This document shows positions 22,601 to 35,984 of a stretch of 64,000 nt of DNA, in pieces. Source of the stretch: Sipunculus nudus. Taxonomy: Eukaryota > Annelida > Sipuncula > Golfingiida > Sipunculidae. The DNA lies in assembly GCA_026874595.1 (NCBI GenBank), contig CM049322.1, forward strand, positions 1,721,900 through 1,785,899, read 5' to 3'. A model generated the notes under the pieces. It did not search any database and had not been told where the DNA came from. It saw only the letters and a list, made by a program, of their open reading frames with translations. Position 1 is the first letter of the stretch. Each line of letters opens with the position of its first letter. The translations under genes were made by a program, and so were the position numbers.

Positions 22601-24323
22601 CCTGGCTACACAATAGTGCCTGTAAGTCATCATGAATCTAAAAATTAAGGGTCAAACCGTTCTAACTAAATCAGAAATAGATAATACTATTAATTTCAAA
22701 AAGTGATAATATCGAGTTTAGGGAGCCATTTTTCTTTTTTACCTGAAGTGATCACCAGTTATGTTCCTTCGACATAGATAGACTCTTGGAGAGCCTAATA
22801 TTATATTATATCTGCAGAATATGGTTGCAAATCGCCTTTATGGAGACATAGTTCCGTTGCTTACATTTTGCTTACGCTTTGCTTATGCTTTGCTTACGAA
22901 GAAAACACCACAGAATTTAAACATTTCTCTACAAATACTCACAAATACTACCCATAGGGACACTGACTGGTTCACTGGCTACACGATTATACCTGTTGGT
23001 GGTCAATACTCTAAATATTAGGGGTCAAATCGTACAATGAAAATCAGAAATAGCTATTACTTCTCAATTCTTAAAGTGATATAATCTAGTTTAGGGACCC
23101 ATTTTTCTCTTTTAACCTCAATAATCAAAAGTTTTTTTTACCATATTCGACATAAATAGACTGCTGGGAAGTCTAACATTATATAATTTCTTCGGAAAAT
23201 GGTCGGAAAACGCATTTATGGAGACATAGTTCCTTTGTTTACACCTTGCTTACGCTTTGCTTATGCTTTGCTTATGGTGAAAACACCAAAGAACTCAAGC
23301 ATTTTTCTGCAAATACAGACAAGTATGAACCATAGGGACACAGCCTGGTTCCCTGGCTACACAATAGTGCCTGTTAGTCATCATGAATCTAAAAATAAAG
23401 GGTCAAACCGTTCCATCTAAATCAGAAATAGATAATACTATTAATTTCAAAAAGTGATAATATCGAGTTTAGGGAGCCATTTTTCTTTTTTACCTGAATT
23501 GATTAACAGTTATGTTCCTTCGACATAGATAGACTCTTGGAGAGCCTAATATTATATTATACCTTCAGAATATGGTTGCAAATCTCCTTTATGGAGACAT
23601 AGTTCCTTTGCTTACATTTTGCTAACGCTTTGCTTATGCTTTGCTTACGAAGAAAACACCACAGATTTTAAGCATTTTTCTACAAATACTCACAAATACT
23701 ACCCATAGGGACACAGACTGGTTCACTGGCTACATGATAATACCTGTTAGTGGTCAGTACTCTAAATATTAGGGGTCAAATCGTACAATGAAAATCAGAA
23801 TTAGCTATTACTTCTTAATTCTAAAAGTGATATAATCTAATTTAGGGACCCATTTTTCTCTTTAAACCTCAATAATCAAACGTTTTTTTACCATATTCAA
23901 CATAAATAGACTGCTGGGAAGTCTAACATTATATTATTTCTCCGGAAAATGGTCGGAAAACACATTTATGAAGACATAGTTCCTTTGCTTACACCTTGCT
24001 TACGCTTTGCTTATGCTTTGCTTATGGTGAAAACACCAAAGAACTCAAGCATTTTTCTGCAAAAACAGACAAGTATGAACCATAGGGACACAGCCTGGTT
24101 CCCTGGCTACACAATAGTGCCTGTTAGTCATCATGAATCTAAAAATTAAGGGTCAAACCGTTCCATCTAAATCAGAAATAGATAATACTATTAATATCAA
24201 AAAGTGATAATATCGAGTTTAGGGAGCCATTTTTCTTTTTTACCTGAATTGATCAACAGTTATGTTCCAAATTCGACAAAAATACACTCTTGAGAGCCTA
24301 ATATTATATTATATCTTCAGAAT
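19651..24323 (+). repeat. Mosaic stretch of A/B monomers
   Basis: Anchors: A19812, B20189, A20562, B20940, A21317, B21694, A22071, B22448, A22821, B23199, A23572, B23949. No simple repeat period holds within it. 21,694-23,940 matches 35,985-38,231 at an offset of 14,291 bp. Private changes include TTTGCATACACTT in B20189, CTTCTGCATTTCTAAAAG near 20,804 (usual form CTTCTCAATTCTAAAAG) and ACACATTTATGAAGAC in B23949. It forms the transition between the left family (to about 19.6 kb) and the right family (from about 24.3 kb). Confidence 0.82.
23572..23948 (+). repeat. A monomer lineage with in-frame TAA in the 11-bp repeats
   Basis: TTGCTAACGC in place of TTGCTTACGC creates TAA at codon 18. The same lineage occurs at 37,863, 41,620 and 53,657, all with ATGATAATACC or a close variant and the linker CTTTAAACCTC, CAAACG. 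The B monomers 26,202 and 30,713 have an independent-looking TTGCTAACAC at the same place. It shows that the TTAC core of an 11-mer can be altered and still be amplified. Confidence 0.9.
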
Positions 24324-27300
24324 ATGGTTGCAAATCGCCTTTATGGAGACATAGTTTCCTTGCTTACATTTTGCTTACGCTTTGCTTATGCTTTGCTTAC
24401 GAAGAAAACACCACAGATTTTAAGCATTTTTCTACAAACACTCACAAATACTACCCATAGGGACACTGACTGGTTCACTGGCTACACGAAAATACCTGTT
24501 AGAGGTCAGTACTCTAAATATTAGGGGTCAAATCGTACAATCAAAATCAGAAATAGCTATTACTTCTCAATTCTAAAAGTGATATAATCTAATTTAGGGA
24601 CCCATTTTTCTCTTTTAACCTCAACAATCAAAAGTTTTTATACCATATTCGACATAAATAGACTCCTGGGAAGTCTAACATTATATTATTTCTTCGGAAA
24701 ATGGTCGGAAAACGCATTTATGGAGACATAGTTCCTTTGCTTACACTCTGCTTACGCTTTGCTTATGCTTTTCTTACGGTGAAAACACCAAAGAACTCAA
24801 GCAATTTTTTTGAAATACAGACAAGTATGAACCATAGGGACACAGCCTGGTTCCCTGGCTACACAATAGTGCCTGTAAGTCATCATGAATCTAAAAATTA
24901 AGGGTCAAACCGTTCTAACTAAATCAGAAATAGATAATACTATTAATTTCAAAAAGTGATAATATCGAGTTTAGGGAGCCATTTTTCTTTTTTACCTGAA
25001 GTGATCAACAGTTATGTTCCTTCGACATAGATAGACTCTTGGAGAGCCTAATATTATATTATATCTGCAGAATATGGTTGCAAATCGCCTTTATGGAGAC
25101 ATATTTCCGTTGCTTACATTTTGCTTACGCTTTGCTTATGCTTTGCTTACGAAGAAAACACCACAGAATTTAAACATTTCTCTACAAATACTCACAAATA
25201 CTACCCAAAGGGACACTGACTGGTTCACTGGCTACACGATTATACCTGTTGGTGGTCAGTACTCTAAATATTAGGGGTCAAATCGTACAATCAAAATCAG
25301 AAATAGCTATTACTTCTCAATTCTAAAAGTGATATAATCTAGTTTAGGGACCCATTTTTCTCTTTTAACCTCAATAATCAAAAGTTTTTTTACCATATTC
25401 GACATAAATAGACTGCTGGGAAGTCTAACATTATATAATTTCTTCGGAAAATGGTCGGAAAACGCATTTATGGAGACATAGTTCCTTTGTTTACACCTTG
25501 CTTACGCTTTGCTTATGCTTTGCTTATGGTGAAAACACCAAAGAACTCAAGCATTTTTCTGCAAATACAGACAAGTATGAAATATAGGGACACAGCCTGG
25601 TTCCCTGGCTACACAATAGTGCCTGTTAGTCATCATGAATCTAAAAATAAAGGGTCAAACCGTTCTATCTAAATCAGAAATAGATAATACTATTAATTTC
25701 AAAAAGTGATAATATCGAGTTTAGGGACCCATTTTTCTTTTTTACCTGAATTGATTAACAGTTATGTTCCTTCGACATAGATAGACTCTTGGAGAGCCTA
25801 ATATTATATTATACCTTCAGAATATGGTTGCAAATCTCCTTTATGGAGACAAAGTTCCTTTGCTTACATTTTGCTTACGCTTTGCTTATGCTTTGCTTAC
25901 GAAGAAAACACCACAGATTTTAGGCATTTTTCTACAAATACTCACAAATACTACCCATAGGGACACAGACTGGTTCACTGGCTACACGATAATACCTGTT
26001 AGTGGTCAGTACTCTAAATATTAGGGGTCAAATCGTACAATGAAAATCAGAAATAGCTATTACTTCTTAATTCTAAAAGTGATATAATCTAATTTAGGGA
26101 CCCATTTTTCTCTTTAAACCTCAATAATCAAACGTTTTTTTTACCATATTCAACATAAATAGACTGCTGGGAAGTCTAACATTATATTATTTCTCCGGAA
26201 AATGGTCGGAAAACGCATTTATGGAGACATAGTTCCTTTGCTTACACCTTGCTAACACTTTGCTTATGCTTTGCTTATGGTGAAAACACCAAAGAACTCA
26301 AGCATTTTTCTGCAAATACAGACAAGTATGAACCATAGGGACACAGCCTGGTTCCCTGGCTACACAATAGTGCCTGTTAGTCATCATGAATCTAAAAATT
26401 AAGGGTCAAACCGTTCCATCTAAATCAGAAATAGATAATACTATTAATATCAAAAAGTGATAATATCGAGTTTAAGGAGCCATTTTTCTTTTTTACCTGA
26501 ATTGATCAACAGTTATGTTCCAAATTCGACAAAAATGGACTCCTGAGAGCCTAATATTATATTATATCTTCAGAATATGGTTGCAAATCGCCTTTATGGA
26601 GACATTTTTTATTTGCTTACATTTTGCTTACGCTTTGCTTATGCTTTGCTTACGAAGAAAACACCACAGATTTTAAGCATTTTTCTACAAACACTCACAA
26701 ATACTACCCATAGGGACACAGACTGGTTCACTGGCTACATGATAATACCTGTTAGTGGTCAGTACTCTAAATATTAGGGGTCAAATCGTACAATGAAAAT
26801 CAGAATTAGCTATTACTTCTTAATTCTAAAAGTGATATAATCTTATTTAGGGACCCATTTTTCTCTTTAAACCTCAATAATCAAACGTTTTTTTTTATCA
26901 TATTCAACATAAATAGACTGCTGGGAAGTCTAACATTATATTATTTCTCCGGAAAATGGTCGGAAAACGCATTTATGGAGACATAGTTCCTTTGCTTACA
27001 CCTTGCTTACGCTTTGCTTATGCTTTGCTTACGGTGAAAACACCAAAGAACTCAAGCATTTTTCTGCAAAAACAGACAAGTATGAACCATAGGGACACAG
27101 CCTGGTTCCCTGGCTACACAATAGTGCCTGTTAGTCATCATGAATCTAAAAATTAAGGGTCAAACCGTTCCATCTAAATCAGAAATAGATAATACTATTA
27201 ATATCAAAAAGTGATAATATCGAGTTTAGGGAGCCATTTTTCTTTTTTACCTGAATTGATCAACAGTTATGTTCCAAATTCGACAAAAATAGACTCTTGA

Positions 27301-28834
27301 GAGCCTAATATTATATTATATCTTCAGAATATGGTTGCAAATCGCCTTTATGGAGACATAGTTTCCTTGCTTACATTTTGCTTACGCTTTGCTTATGCTT
27401 TGCTTACGAAGAAAACACCACAGATTTTAAGCATTTTTCTACAAACACTCACAAATACTACCCATAGGGACACTTACTGGTTCACTGGCTACACGAAAAT
27501 ACCTGTTAGAGGTCAGAACTCTAAATATTAGGGGTCAAATCGTACAATCAAAATCAGAAATAGCTATTACTTCTCAATTCTAAAAGTGATATAATCTAAT
27601 TTAGGGACCCATTTTTCTCTTTAAACCTCAATAATCAAACGTTTTTTTTACCATATTCGACATAAATAGACTGCTGGGAAGTCTAACATTATATTATTTC
27701 TTCGGAAAATGGTCGGAAAACGCATTTATGGAGACATAGTTCCTTTGCTTACACTTTGCTTACGCTTTGCTTATGTTTTTATTACGGTGAAAACACCAAA
27801 GAACTCAAGCAATTTTTTGGAAATACAGACAAGTATGAACCATAGGGACACAGTCTGGATCCCTGGTTACACAATAGTGCCTGTTAGTCATCACGAATCT
27901 AAAAATTAAGGGTCAAACCGTTCTATCTAAATCAGAAATAGATAATACTATTAATTTCAAAAAGTGATAATATTGAGTTTAGGGAGCCATTTTTCTTTTT
28001 TACCTCAATTGATCAACAGTTATGTTCCTTCGACATAGATAGACTCTTGGAGAGCCTAATATTATATTATATCTTCAGAATATGGTTGCAAATCGCCTTT
28101 ATGGAGACATAGTTCCTTTGCTTACATTTTGCTTACGCTTTGCTTATGCTTTGCTTACGAAGAAAACACCACAGATTTTAAGCATTTTTCTACAAACACT
28201 CACAAATACTACCCATAGGGACACTGACTGGTTCACTGGCTACACGAAAATACCTGTTAGTGGTCAGTACTCTAAATATTAGGGGTCAAATCGTACAATC
28301 AAAATCAGAAATAGCTATTACTTCTCAATTCTAAAAGTGATATAATCTAATTTAGGGACCCATTTTTCTCTTTTAACCTCAACAATCAAAAGTTTTTATA
28401 CCATATTCGACATAAATAGACTGCTTGGAAGTCTAACATTATATTATTTCTTCGGAAAATGGTCGGAAAACGCATTTATGGAGACATAGTTCCTTTGCTT
28501 ACACTTTGCTTACGCTTTGCTTATGCTTTTATTACGGTGAAAACACCAAAGAACTCAAGCAATTTTTTGGAAATACAGACAAGTATGAACCATAGGGACA
28601 CAGTCTGGTTCCCTGGCTACACAATAGTGCCTGTTAGTCATCATGAATCTAAAAATTAAGGGTCAAACCGTTCCATCTAAATCAGAAATAGATAACACTG
28701 TTAATTTCAAAAAGTGATAATATCGGGATTAGGGACCCATTTTTCTTTTTTACCTGAATTGATCAACAGTTATGTTCCAAATTCGACATAAATAGACTCT
28801 TGGAGAGCCTAATATTATATTATATCTTCAGAAT
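24324..28834 (+). repeat. 12-monomer higher-order unit, copy 1 (4,511 bp)
   Basis: Anchors: A24324, B24701, A25074, B25451, A25824, B26202, A26577, B26956, A27331, B27709, A28082, B28459. Distinctive marks are CATAGTTTCCTTGC (24,324 and 27,331), ATATTTCCGTTGC with CCAAAGGGAC (25,074), TGAAATATAGGG (25,451) and ACAAAGTTCC (25,824). Others are an in-frame TAA in B26202, ACATTTTTTATTTGC (26,577), CACTTACTGG (27,331) and GTCTGGATCCCTGGTTAC (27,709). The next copy follows immediately. Confidence 0.9.
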
Positions 28835-31800
28835 ATGGTTGCAAATCGCCTTTATGGAGACATAGTTTCCTTGCTTACATTTTGCTTACGCTTTGCTTAT
28901 GTTTTGCTTACGAAGAAAACACCACAGATTTTAAGCATTTTTCTACAAACACTCACAAATACTACCCATAGGGACACTGACTGGTTCACTGGCTACACGA
29001 AAATACCTGTTAGAGGTCAGTACTCTAAATATTAGGGGTCAAATCGTACAATCAAAATCAGAAATAGCTATTACTTCTCAATTCTAAAAGTGATATAATC
29101 TAATTTAGGGACCCATTTTTCTCTTTTAACCTCAACAATCAAAAGTTTTTATACCATATTCGACATAAATAGACTCCTGGGAAGTCTAACATTATATTAT
29201 TTCTTCGGAAAATGGTCGGAAAACGCATTTATGGAGACATAGTTCCTTTGCTTACACTCTGCTTACGCTTTGCTTATGCTTTTCTTACGGTGAAAACACC
29301 AAAGAACTCAAGCAATTTTTTTGAAATACAGACAAGTATGAACCATAGGGACACAGCCTGGTTCCCTGGCTACACAATAGTGCCTGTAAGTCATCATGAA
29401 TCTAAAAATTAAGGGTCAAACCGTTCTAACTAAATCAGAAATAGATAATACTATTAATTTCAAAAAGTGATAATATCGAGTTTAGGGAGCCATTTTTCTT
29501 TTTTACCTGAAGTGATCAACAGTTATGTTCCTTCGACATAGATAGACTCTTGGAGAGCCTAATATTATATTATATCTGCAGAATATGGTTGCAAATCGCC
29601 TTTATGGAGACATATTTCCGTTGCTTACATTTTGCTTACGCTTTGCTTATGCTTTGCTTACGAAGAAAACACCACAGAATTTAAACATTTCTCTACAAAT
29701 ACTCACAAATACTACCCAAAGGGACACTGACTGGTTCACTGGCTACACGATTATACCTGTTGGTGGTCAGTACTCTAAATATTAGGGGTCAAATCGTACA
29801 ATCAAAATCAGAAATAGCTATTACTTCTCAATTCTAAAAGTGATATAATCTAGTTTAGGGACCCATTTTTCTCTTTTAACCTCAATAATCAAAAGTTTTT
29901 TTACCATATTCGACATAAATAGACTGCTGGGAAGTCTAACATTATATAATTTCTTCGGAAAATGGTCGGAAAACGCATTTATGGAGACATAGTTCCTTTG
30001 TTTACACCTTGCTTACGCTTTGCTTATGCTTTGCTTATGGTGAAAACACCAAAGAACTCAAGCATTTTTCTGCAAATACAGACAAGTATGAAATATAGGG
30101 ACACAGCCTGGTTCCCTGGCTACACAATAGTGCCTGTTAGTCATCATGAATCTAAAAATAAAGGGTCAAACCGTTCTATCTAAATCAGAAATAGATAATA
30201 CTATTAATTTCAAAAAGTGATAATATCGAGTTTAGGGACCCATTTTTCTTTTTTACCTGAATTGATTAACAGTTATGTTCCTTCGACATAGATAGACTCT
30301 TGGAGAGCCTAATATTATATTATACCTTCAGAATATGGTTGCAAATCTCCTTTATGGAGACAAAGTTCCTTTGCTTACATTTTGCTTACGCTTTGCTTAT
30401 GCTTTGCTTACGAAGAAAACACCACAGATTTTAGGCATTTTTCTACAAATACTCACAAATACTACCCATAGGGACACAGACTGGTTCACTGGCTACACGA
30501 TAATACCTGTTAGTGGTCAGTACTCTAAATATTAGGGGTCAAATCGTACAATGAAAATCAGAAATAGCTATTACTTCTTAATTCTAAAAGTGATATAATC
30601 TAATTTAGGGACCCATTTTTCTCTTTAAACCTCAATAATCAAACGTTTTTTTTACCATATTCAACATAAATAGACTGCTGGGAAGTCTAACATTATATTA
30701 TTTCTCCGGAAAATGGTCGGAAAACGCATTTATGGAGACATAGTTCCTTTGCTTACACCTTGCTAACACTTTGCTTATGCTTTGCTTATGGTGAAAACAC
30801 CAAAGAACTCAAGCATTTTTCTGCAAATACAGACAAGTATGAACCATAGGGACACAGCCTGGTTCCCTGGCTACACAATAGTGCCTGTTAGTCATCATGA
30901 ATCTAAAAATTAAGGGTCAAACCGTTCCATCTAAATCAGAAATAGATAATACTATTAATATCAAAAAGTGATAATATCGAGTTTAAGGAGCCATTTTTCT
31001 TTTTTACCTGAATTGATCAACAGTTATGTTCCAAATTCGACAAAAATGGACTCCTGAGAGCCTAATATTATATTATATCTTCAGAATATGGTTGCAAATC
31101 GCCTTTATGGAGACATTTTTTATTTGCTTACATTTTGCTTACGCTTTGCTTATGCTTTGCTTACGAAGAAAACACCACAGATTTTAAGCATTTTTCTACA
31201 AACACTCACAAATACTACCCATAGGGACACAGACTGGTTCACTGGCTACATGATAATACCTGTTAGTGGTCAGTACTCTAAATATTAGGGGTCAAATCGT
31301 ACAATGAAAATCAGAATTAGCTATTACTTCTTAATTCTAAAAGTGATATAATCTTATTTAGGGACCCATTTTTCTCTTTAAACCTCAATAATCAAACGTT
31401 TTTTTTTTATCATATTCAACATAAATAGACTGCTGGGAAGTCTAACATTATATTATTTCTCCGGAAAATGGTCGGAAAACGCATTTATGGAGACATAGTT
31501 CCTTTGCTTACACCTTGCTTACGCTTTGCTTATGCTTTGCTTACGGTGAAAACACCAAAGAACTCAAGCATTTTTCTGCAAAAACAGACAAGTATGAACC
31601 ATAGGGACACAGCCTGGTTCCCTGGCTACACAATAGTGCCTGTTAGTCATCATGAATCTAAAAATTAAGGGTCAAACCGTTCCATCTAAATCAGAAATAG
31701 ATAATACTATTAATATCAAAAAGTGATAATATCGAGTTTAGGGAGCCATTTTTCTTTTTTACCTGAATTGATCAACAGTTATGTTCCAAATTCGACAAAA

Positions 31801-33345
31801 ATAGACTCTTGAGAGCCTAATATTATATTATATCTTCAGAATATGGTTGCAAATCGCCTTTATGGAGACATAGTTTCCTTGCTTACATTTTGCTTACGCT
31901 TTGCTTATGCTTTGCTTACGAAGAAAACACCACAGATTTTAAGCATTTTTCTACAAACACTCACAAATACTACCCATAGGGACACTTACTGGTTCACTGG
32001 CTACACGAAAATACCTGTTAGAGGTCAGAACTCTAAATATTAGGGGTCAAATCGTACAATCAAAATCAGAAATAGCTATTACTTCTCAATTCTAAAAGTG
32101 ATATAATCTAATTTAGGGACCCATTTTTCTCTTTTAACCTCAACAATCAAAAGTTTTTATACCATATTCGACATAAATAGACTGCTGGGAAGTCTAACAT
32201 TATATTATTTCTTCGGAAAATGGTCGGAAAACGCATTTATGGAGACATAGTTCCTTTGCTTACACTTTGCTTACGCTTTGCTTATGTTTTTATTACGGTG
32301 AAAACACCAAAGAACTCAAGCAATTTTTTGGAAATACAGACAAGTATGAACCATAGGGACACAGTCTGGATCCCTGGTTACACAATAGTGCCTGTTAGTC
32401 ATCACGAATCTAAAAATTAAGGGTCAAACCGTTCTATCTAAATCAGAAATAGATAATACTATTAATTTCAAAAAGTGATAATATTGAGTTTAGGGAGCCA
32501 TTTTTCTTTTTTACCTCAATTGATCAACAGTTATGTTCCTTCGACATAGATAGACTCTTGGAGAGCCTAATATTATATTATATCTTCAGAATATGGTTGC
32601 AAATCGCCTTTATGGAGACATAGTTCCTTTGCTTACATTTTGCTTACGCTTTGCTTATGCTTTGCTTACGAAGAAAACACCACAGATTTTAAGCATTTTT
32701 CTACAAACACTCACAAATACTACCCATAGGGACACTGACTGGTTCACTGGCTACACGAAAATACCTGTTAGTGGTCAGTACTCTAAATATTAGGGGTCAA
32801 ATCGTACAATCAAAATCAGAAATAGCTATTACTTCTCAATTCTAAAAGTGATATAATCTAATTTAGGGACCCATTTTTCTCTTTTAACCTCAACAATCAA
32901 AAGTTTTTATACCATATTCGACATAAATAGACTGCTTGGAAGTCTAACATTATATTATTTCTTCGGAAAATGGTCGGAAAACGCATTTATGGAGACATAG
33001 TTCCTTTGCTTACACTTTGCTTACGCTTTGCTTATGCTTTTATTACGGTGAAAACACCAAAGAACTCAAGCAATTTTTTGGAAATACAGACAAGTATGAA
33101 CCATAGGGACACAGTCTGGTTCCCTGGCTACACAATAGTGCCTGTTAGTCATCATGAATCTAAAAATTAAGGGTCAAACCGTTCCATCTAAATCAGAAAT
33201 AGATAACACTGTTAATTTCAAAAAGTGATAATATCGGGATTAGGGACCCATTTTTCTTTTTTACCTGAATTGATCAACAGTTATGTTCCAAATTCGACAT
33301 AAACAGACTCTTGGAGAGCCTAATATTATATTATATCTTCAGAAT
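28835..33345 (+). repeat. 12-monomer higher-order unit, copy 2 (4,511 bp)
   Basis: Anchors: A28835, B29212, A29585, B29962, A30335, B30713, A31088, B31468, A31843, B32220, A32593, B32970. Each matches its partner 4,511-4,512 bp upstream, including all distinctive marks of copy 1. The single-base shift over B31468-A31843 is a T-run of 10 rather than 9 near 31,400. A28835 has CTTATGTTTTGC where A24324 has CTTATGCTTTGC. In the linker before B32220 it keeps CAACAATCAAAAG, where copy 1 has CAATAATCAAACG. Confidence 0.9.
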
Positions 33346-35984
33346 ATGGTTGCAAATCGCCTTTATGGAGACATAGTTCCTTTGCTTACATTTTGCTTAC
33401 GCTTTGCTTATGCTTTGCTTACGAAGAAAACACCACAGATTTTAAGCATTTTTCTACAAATACTCACAAATACTACCCATAGGGACACTGACTGGTTCAC
33501 TGGCTACACGAAAATACCTGTTAGTGTTCAGTACTCTAAATATTAGGGATCAAATCGTACAATCAAAATCAGAAATAGCTATTACTTCTCAATTCTAAAA
33601 GTGATATAATCTAATTTAGGGACCCATTTTTCTCTTTTAACCTCAATAATCAAAAGTTTTGTTACCATATTCGACATAAATAGACTGCTGGGAAGTCTAA
33701 CATTATATTATTTCTTCGGAAAATGGTCGGAAAACGCATTTATGGAGACATAGTTCCTTTGCTTACACTTTGCTTACGCTTTGCTTATGCTTTGCTTACG
33801 GTGAAAACACCAAAGAACTCAAGCATTTTTCTGCAAATACAGACAAGTATGAACCATAGGGACACAGCCTGGTTCCCTGGCTACACAATAGTGCCTGTTA
33901 GTCATCATGAATCTAAAAATTAAGGGTCAAACCGTTCCATCTAAATCAGAAATTGATAATACTATTAATTTCAAAAAGTGATAATATCGGGATTAGGGAC
34001 CCATTTTTCTTTTTTACCTGAATTGATCAACAGTTATGTTCCAAATTCGACATAGATAGACTCTTGGAGAGCCTAATAATATATTATATCTTCAGAATAT
34101 GGTTGCAAATCGCCTTTATGGAGACATAGTTCCTTTGCTTACATTTTGCTTACGCTTTGCTTATGCTTTGCTTACGAAGAAAACACCACCGATTTTAAGC
34201 ATTATTCTACAAATACTCACATATACTACCCATAGGGACACAGATTGGTTCACTGGCTACATAATAATACCTGTTAGTGGTCAGTACTCTAAATATTAGG
34301 GGTCAAATCGTACAATCAAAATCAGAAATAGCTATTACTTCTCAATTCTAAAAGTGATATAATCTAATTTAGGGACCCATTTTTCTCTTTTAACCTCAAT
34401 AATCAAAAGTTTTTTTACCATATTCGACATAAATAGACTGCTGGGAAGTCTAACATTATATTATTTCCTCGGAAAATGGTCGGAAAACGCATTTATGGAG
34501 ACATAGTTCCTTTGCTTACACTTTGCTTACGCTTTGCTTATGCTTTGCTTACGGTGAAAACACCAAAGAACTCAAGCATTTTTCTGCAAATACAGACAAG
34601 TATGAACCATAGGGACACAGCCTGGTTCCGTGGCTACACAATAGTGCCTGTTAGTCATCATGAATCTAAAAATTAAGGGTCAAACCGTTACATCTAAATC
34701 AGAAATAGATAATACTATAAATTTAAAAAAAGTGATAATATCGGGATTAGATACCCATTTTTCTTTTTTACCTGAATTGATCAACAGTTATGTTCCAAAT
34801 TCGACATAGATAGACTCTTGGAGAGCCTAATATTATATTTTATCTTCAGAATATGGTTGCAAATCGCCTTTATGGAGACATAGTTCCGTTGCTTACATTT
34901 TGCTTACGCTTTGCTTATGCTTTGCTTACGAAGAAAACACCACAGAATTTAAACATTTCTCTACAAATACTCACAAATACTACCCATAGGGACACTGACT
35001 GGTTCACTGGCTACACGATTATACCTGTTGGTGGACAGTACTCTAAATATTAGGGGTCAAATCGTACAATCAAAATCAGAAATAGCTATTACTTCTCAAT
35101 TCTAAAAGTGATATAATCTAGTTTAGGGACCCATTTTTCTCTTTTAACCTCAATAATCAAAAGTTTTTTTTACCATATTCGACATAAATAGACTGCTGGG
35201 AAGTCTAACATTATATAATTTCTTCGGAAAATGGTCGGAAAACGCATTTATGGAGACATAGTTCCTTTGTTTACACCTTGCTTACGCTTTGCTTATGCTT
35301 TGCTTATGGTGAAAACACCAAAGAACTCAAGCATTTTTCTGCAAATACAGACAAGTATGAACCATAGGGACACAGCCTGGTACCCTGGCTACACAATAGT
35401 GCCTGTTAGTCATCATGAATCTAAAAATAAAGGGTCAAACCGTTCTATCTAAATCAGAAATAGATAATACTATAAATTTCAAAAAAGTGATAATATCGGG
35501 ATTAGATACCCATTTTTCTTTTTTACCTGAATTGATCAACAGTTATGTTCCAAATTCGACATAAATAGACTCTTGGAGAGCCTAATATTATATTTAATCT
35601 TCAGAATATGGTTGCAAATCGCCTTTATGGAGACATAGTTCCTTTGCTTACATTTTGCTTACGCTTTGCTTATGCTTTGCTTACGAAGAAAACACCACAG
35701 ATTTTAAGCATTTTTCTACAAATACTCACAAATACTACCCATAGGGACACTGACTGGTTCACTGGCTACACGAAAATACCTGTTAGTGTTCAGTACTCTA
35801 AATATTAGGGATCAAATCGTACAATCAAAATCAGAAATAGCTATTACTTCTCAATTCTAAAAGTGATATAATCTAGTTTAGGGACCCATTTTTCTCTTTT
35901 AACCTCAATAATCAAAAGTTTTTTTACCATATTCGACATAAATAGACTGCTGTGAAGTCTAACATTATATAATTTCTTCGGAAA
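33346..35984 (+). repeat. Bridge monomers between the 12- and 10-monomer units
   Basis: Anchors: A33346, B33723, A34099, B34476, A34853, B35231, A35608. A34099 introduces ACTCACATATACTACC, found only from here rightward (also 46,883, 49,893, 58,175 and 61,939). The corresponding left-family A monomers (1,009, 7,026, 8,533, 10,040) have ACTCACAAATACTACC. B35231 has a private GGTACCCTGG. The stretch reappears at 46,130-48,762. Confidence 0.85.
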
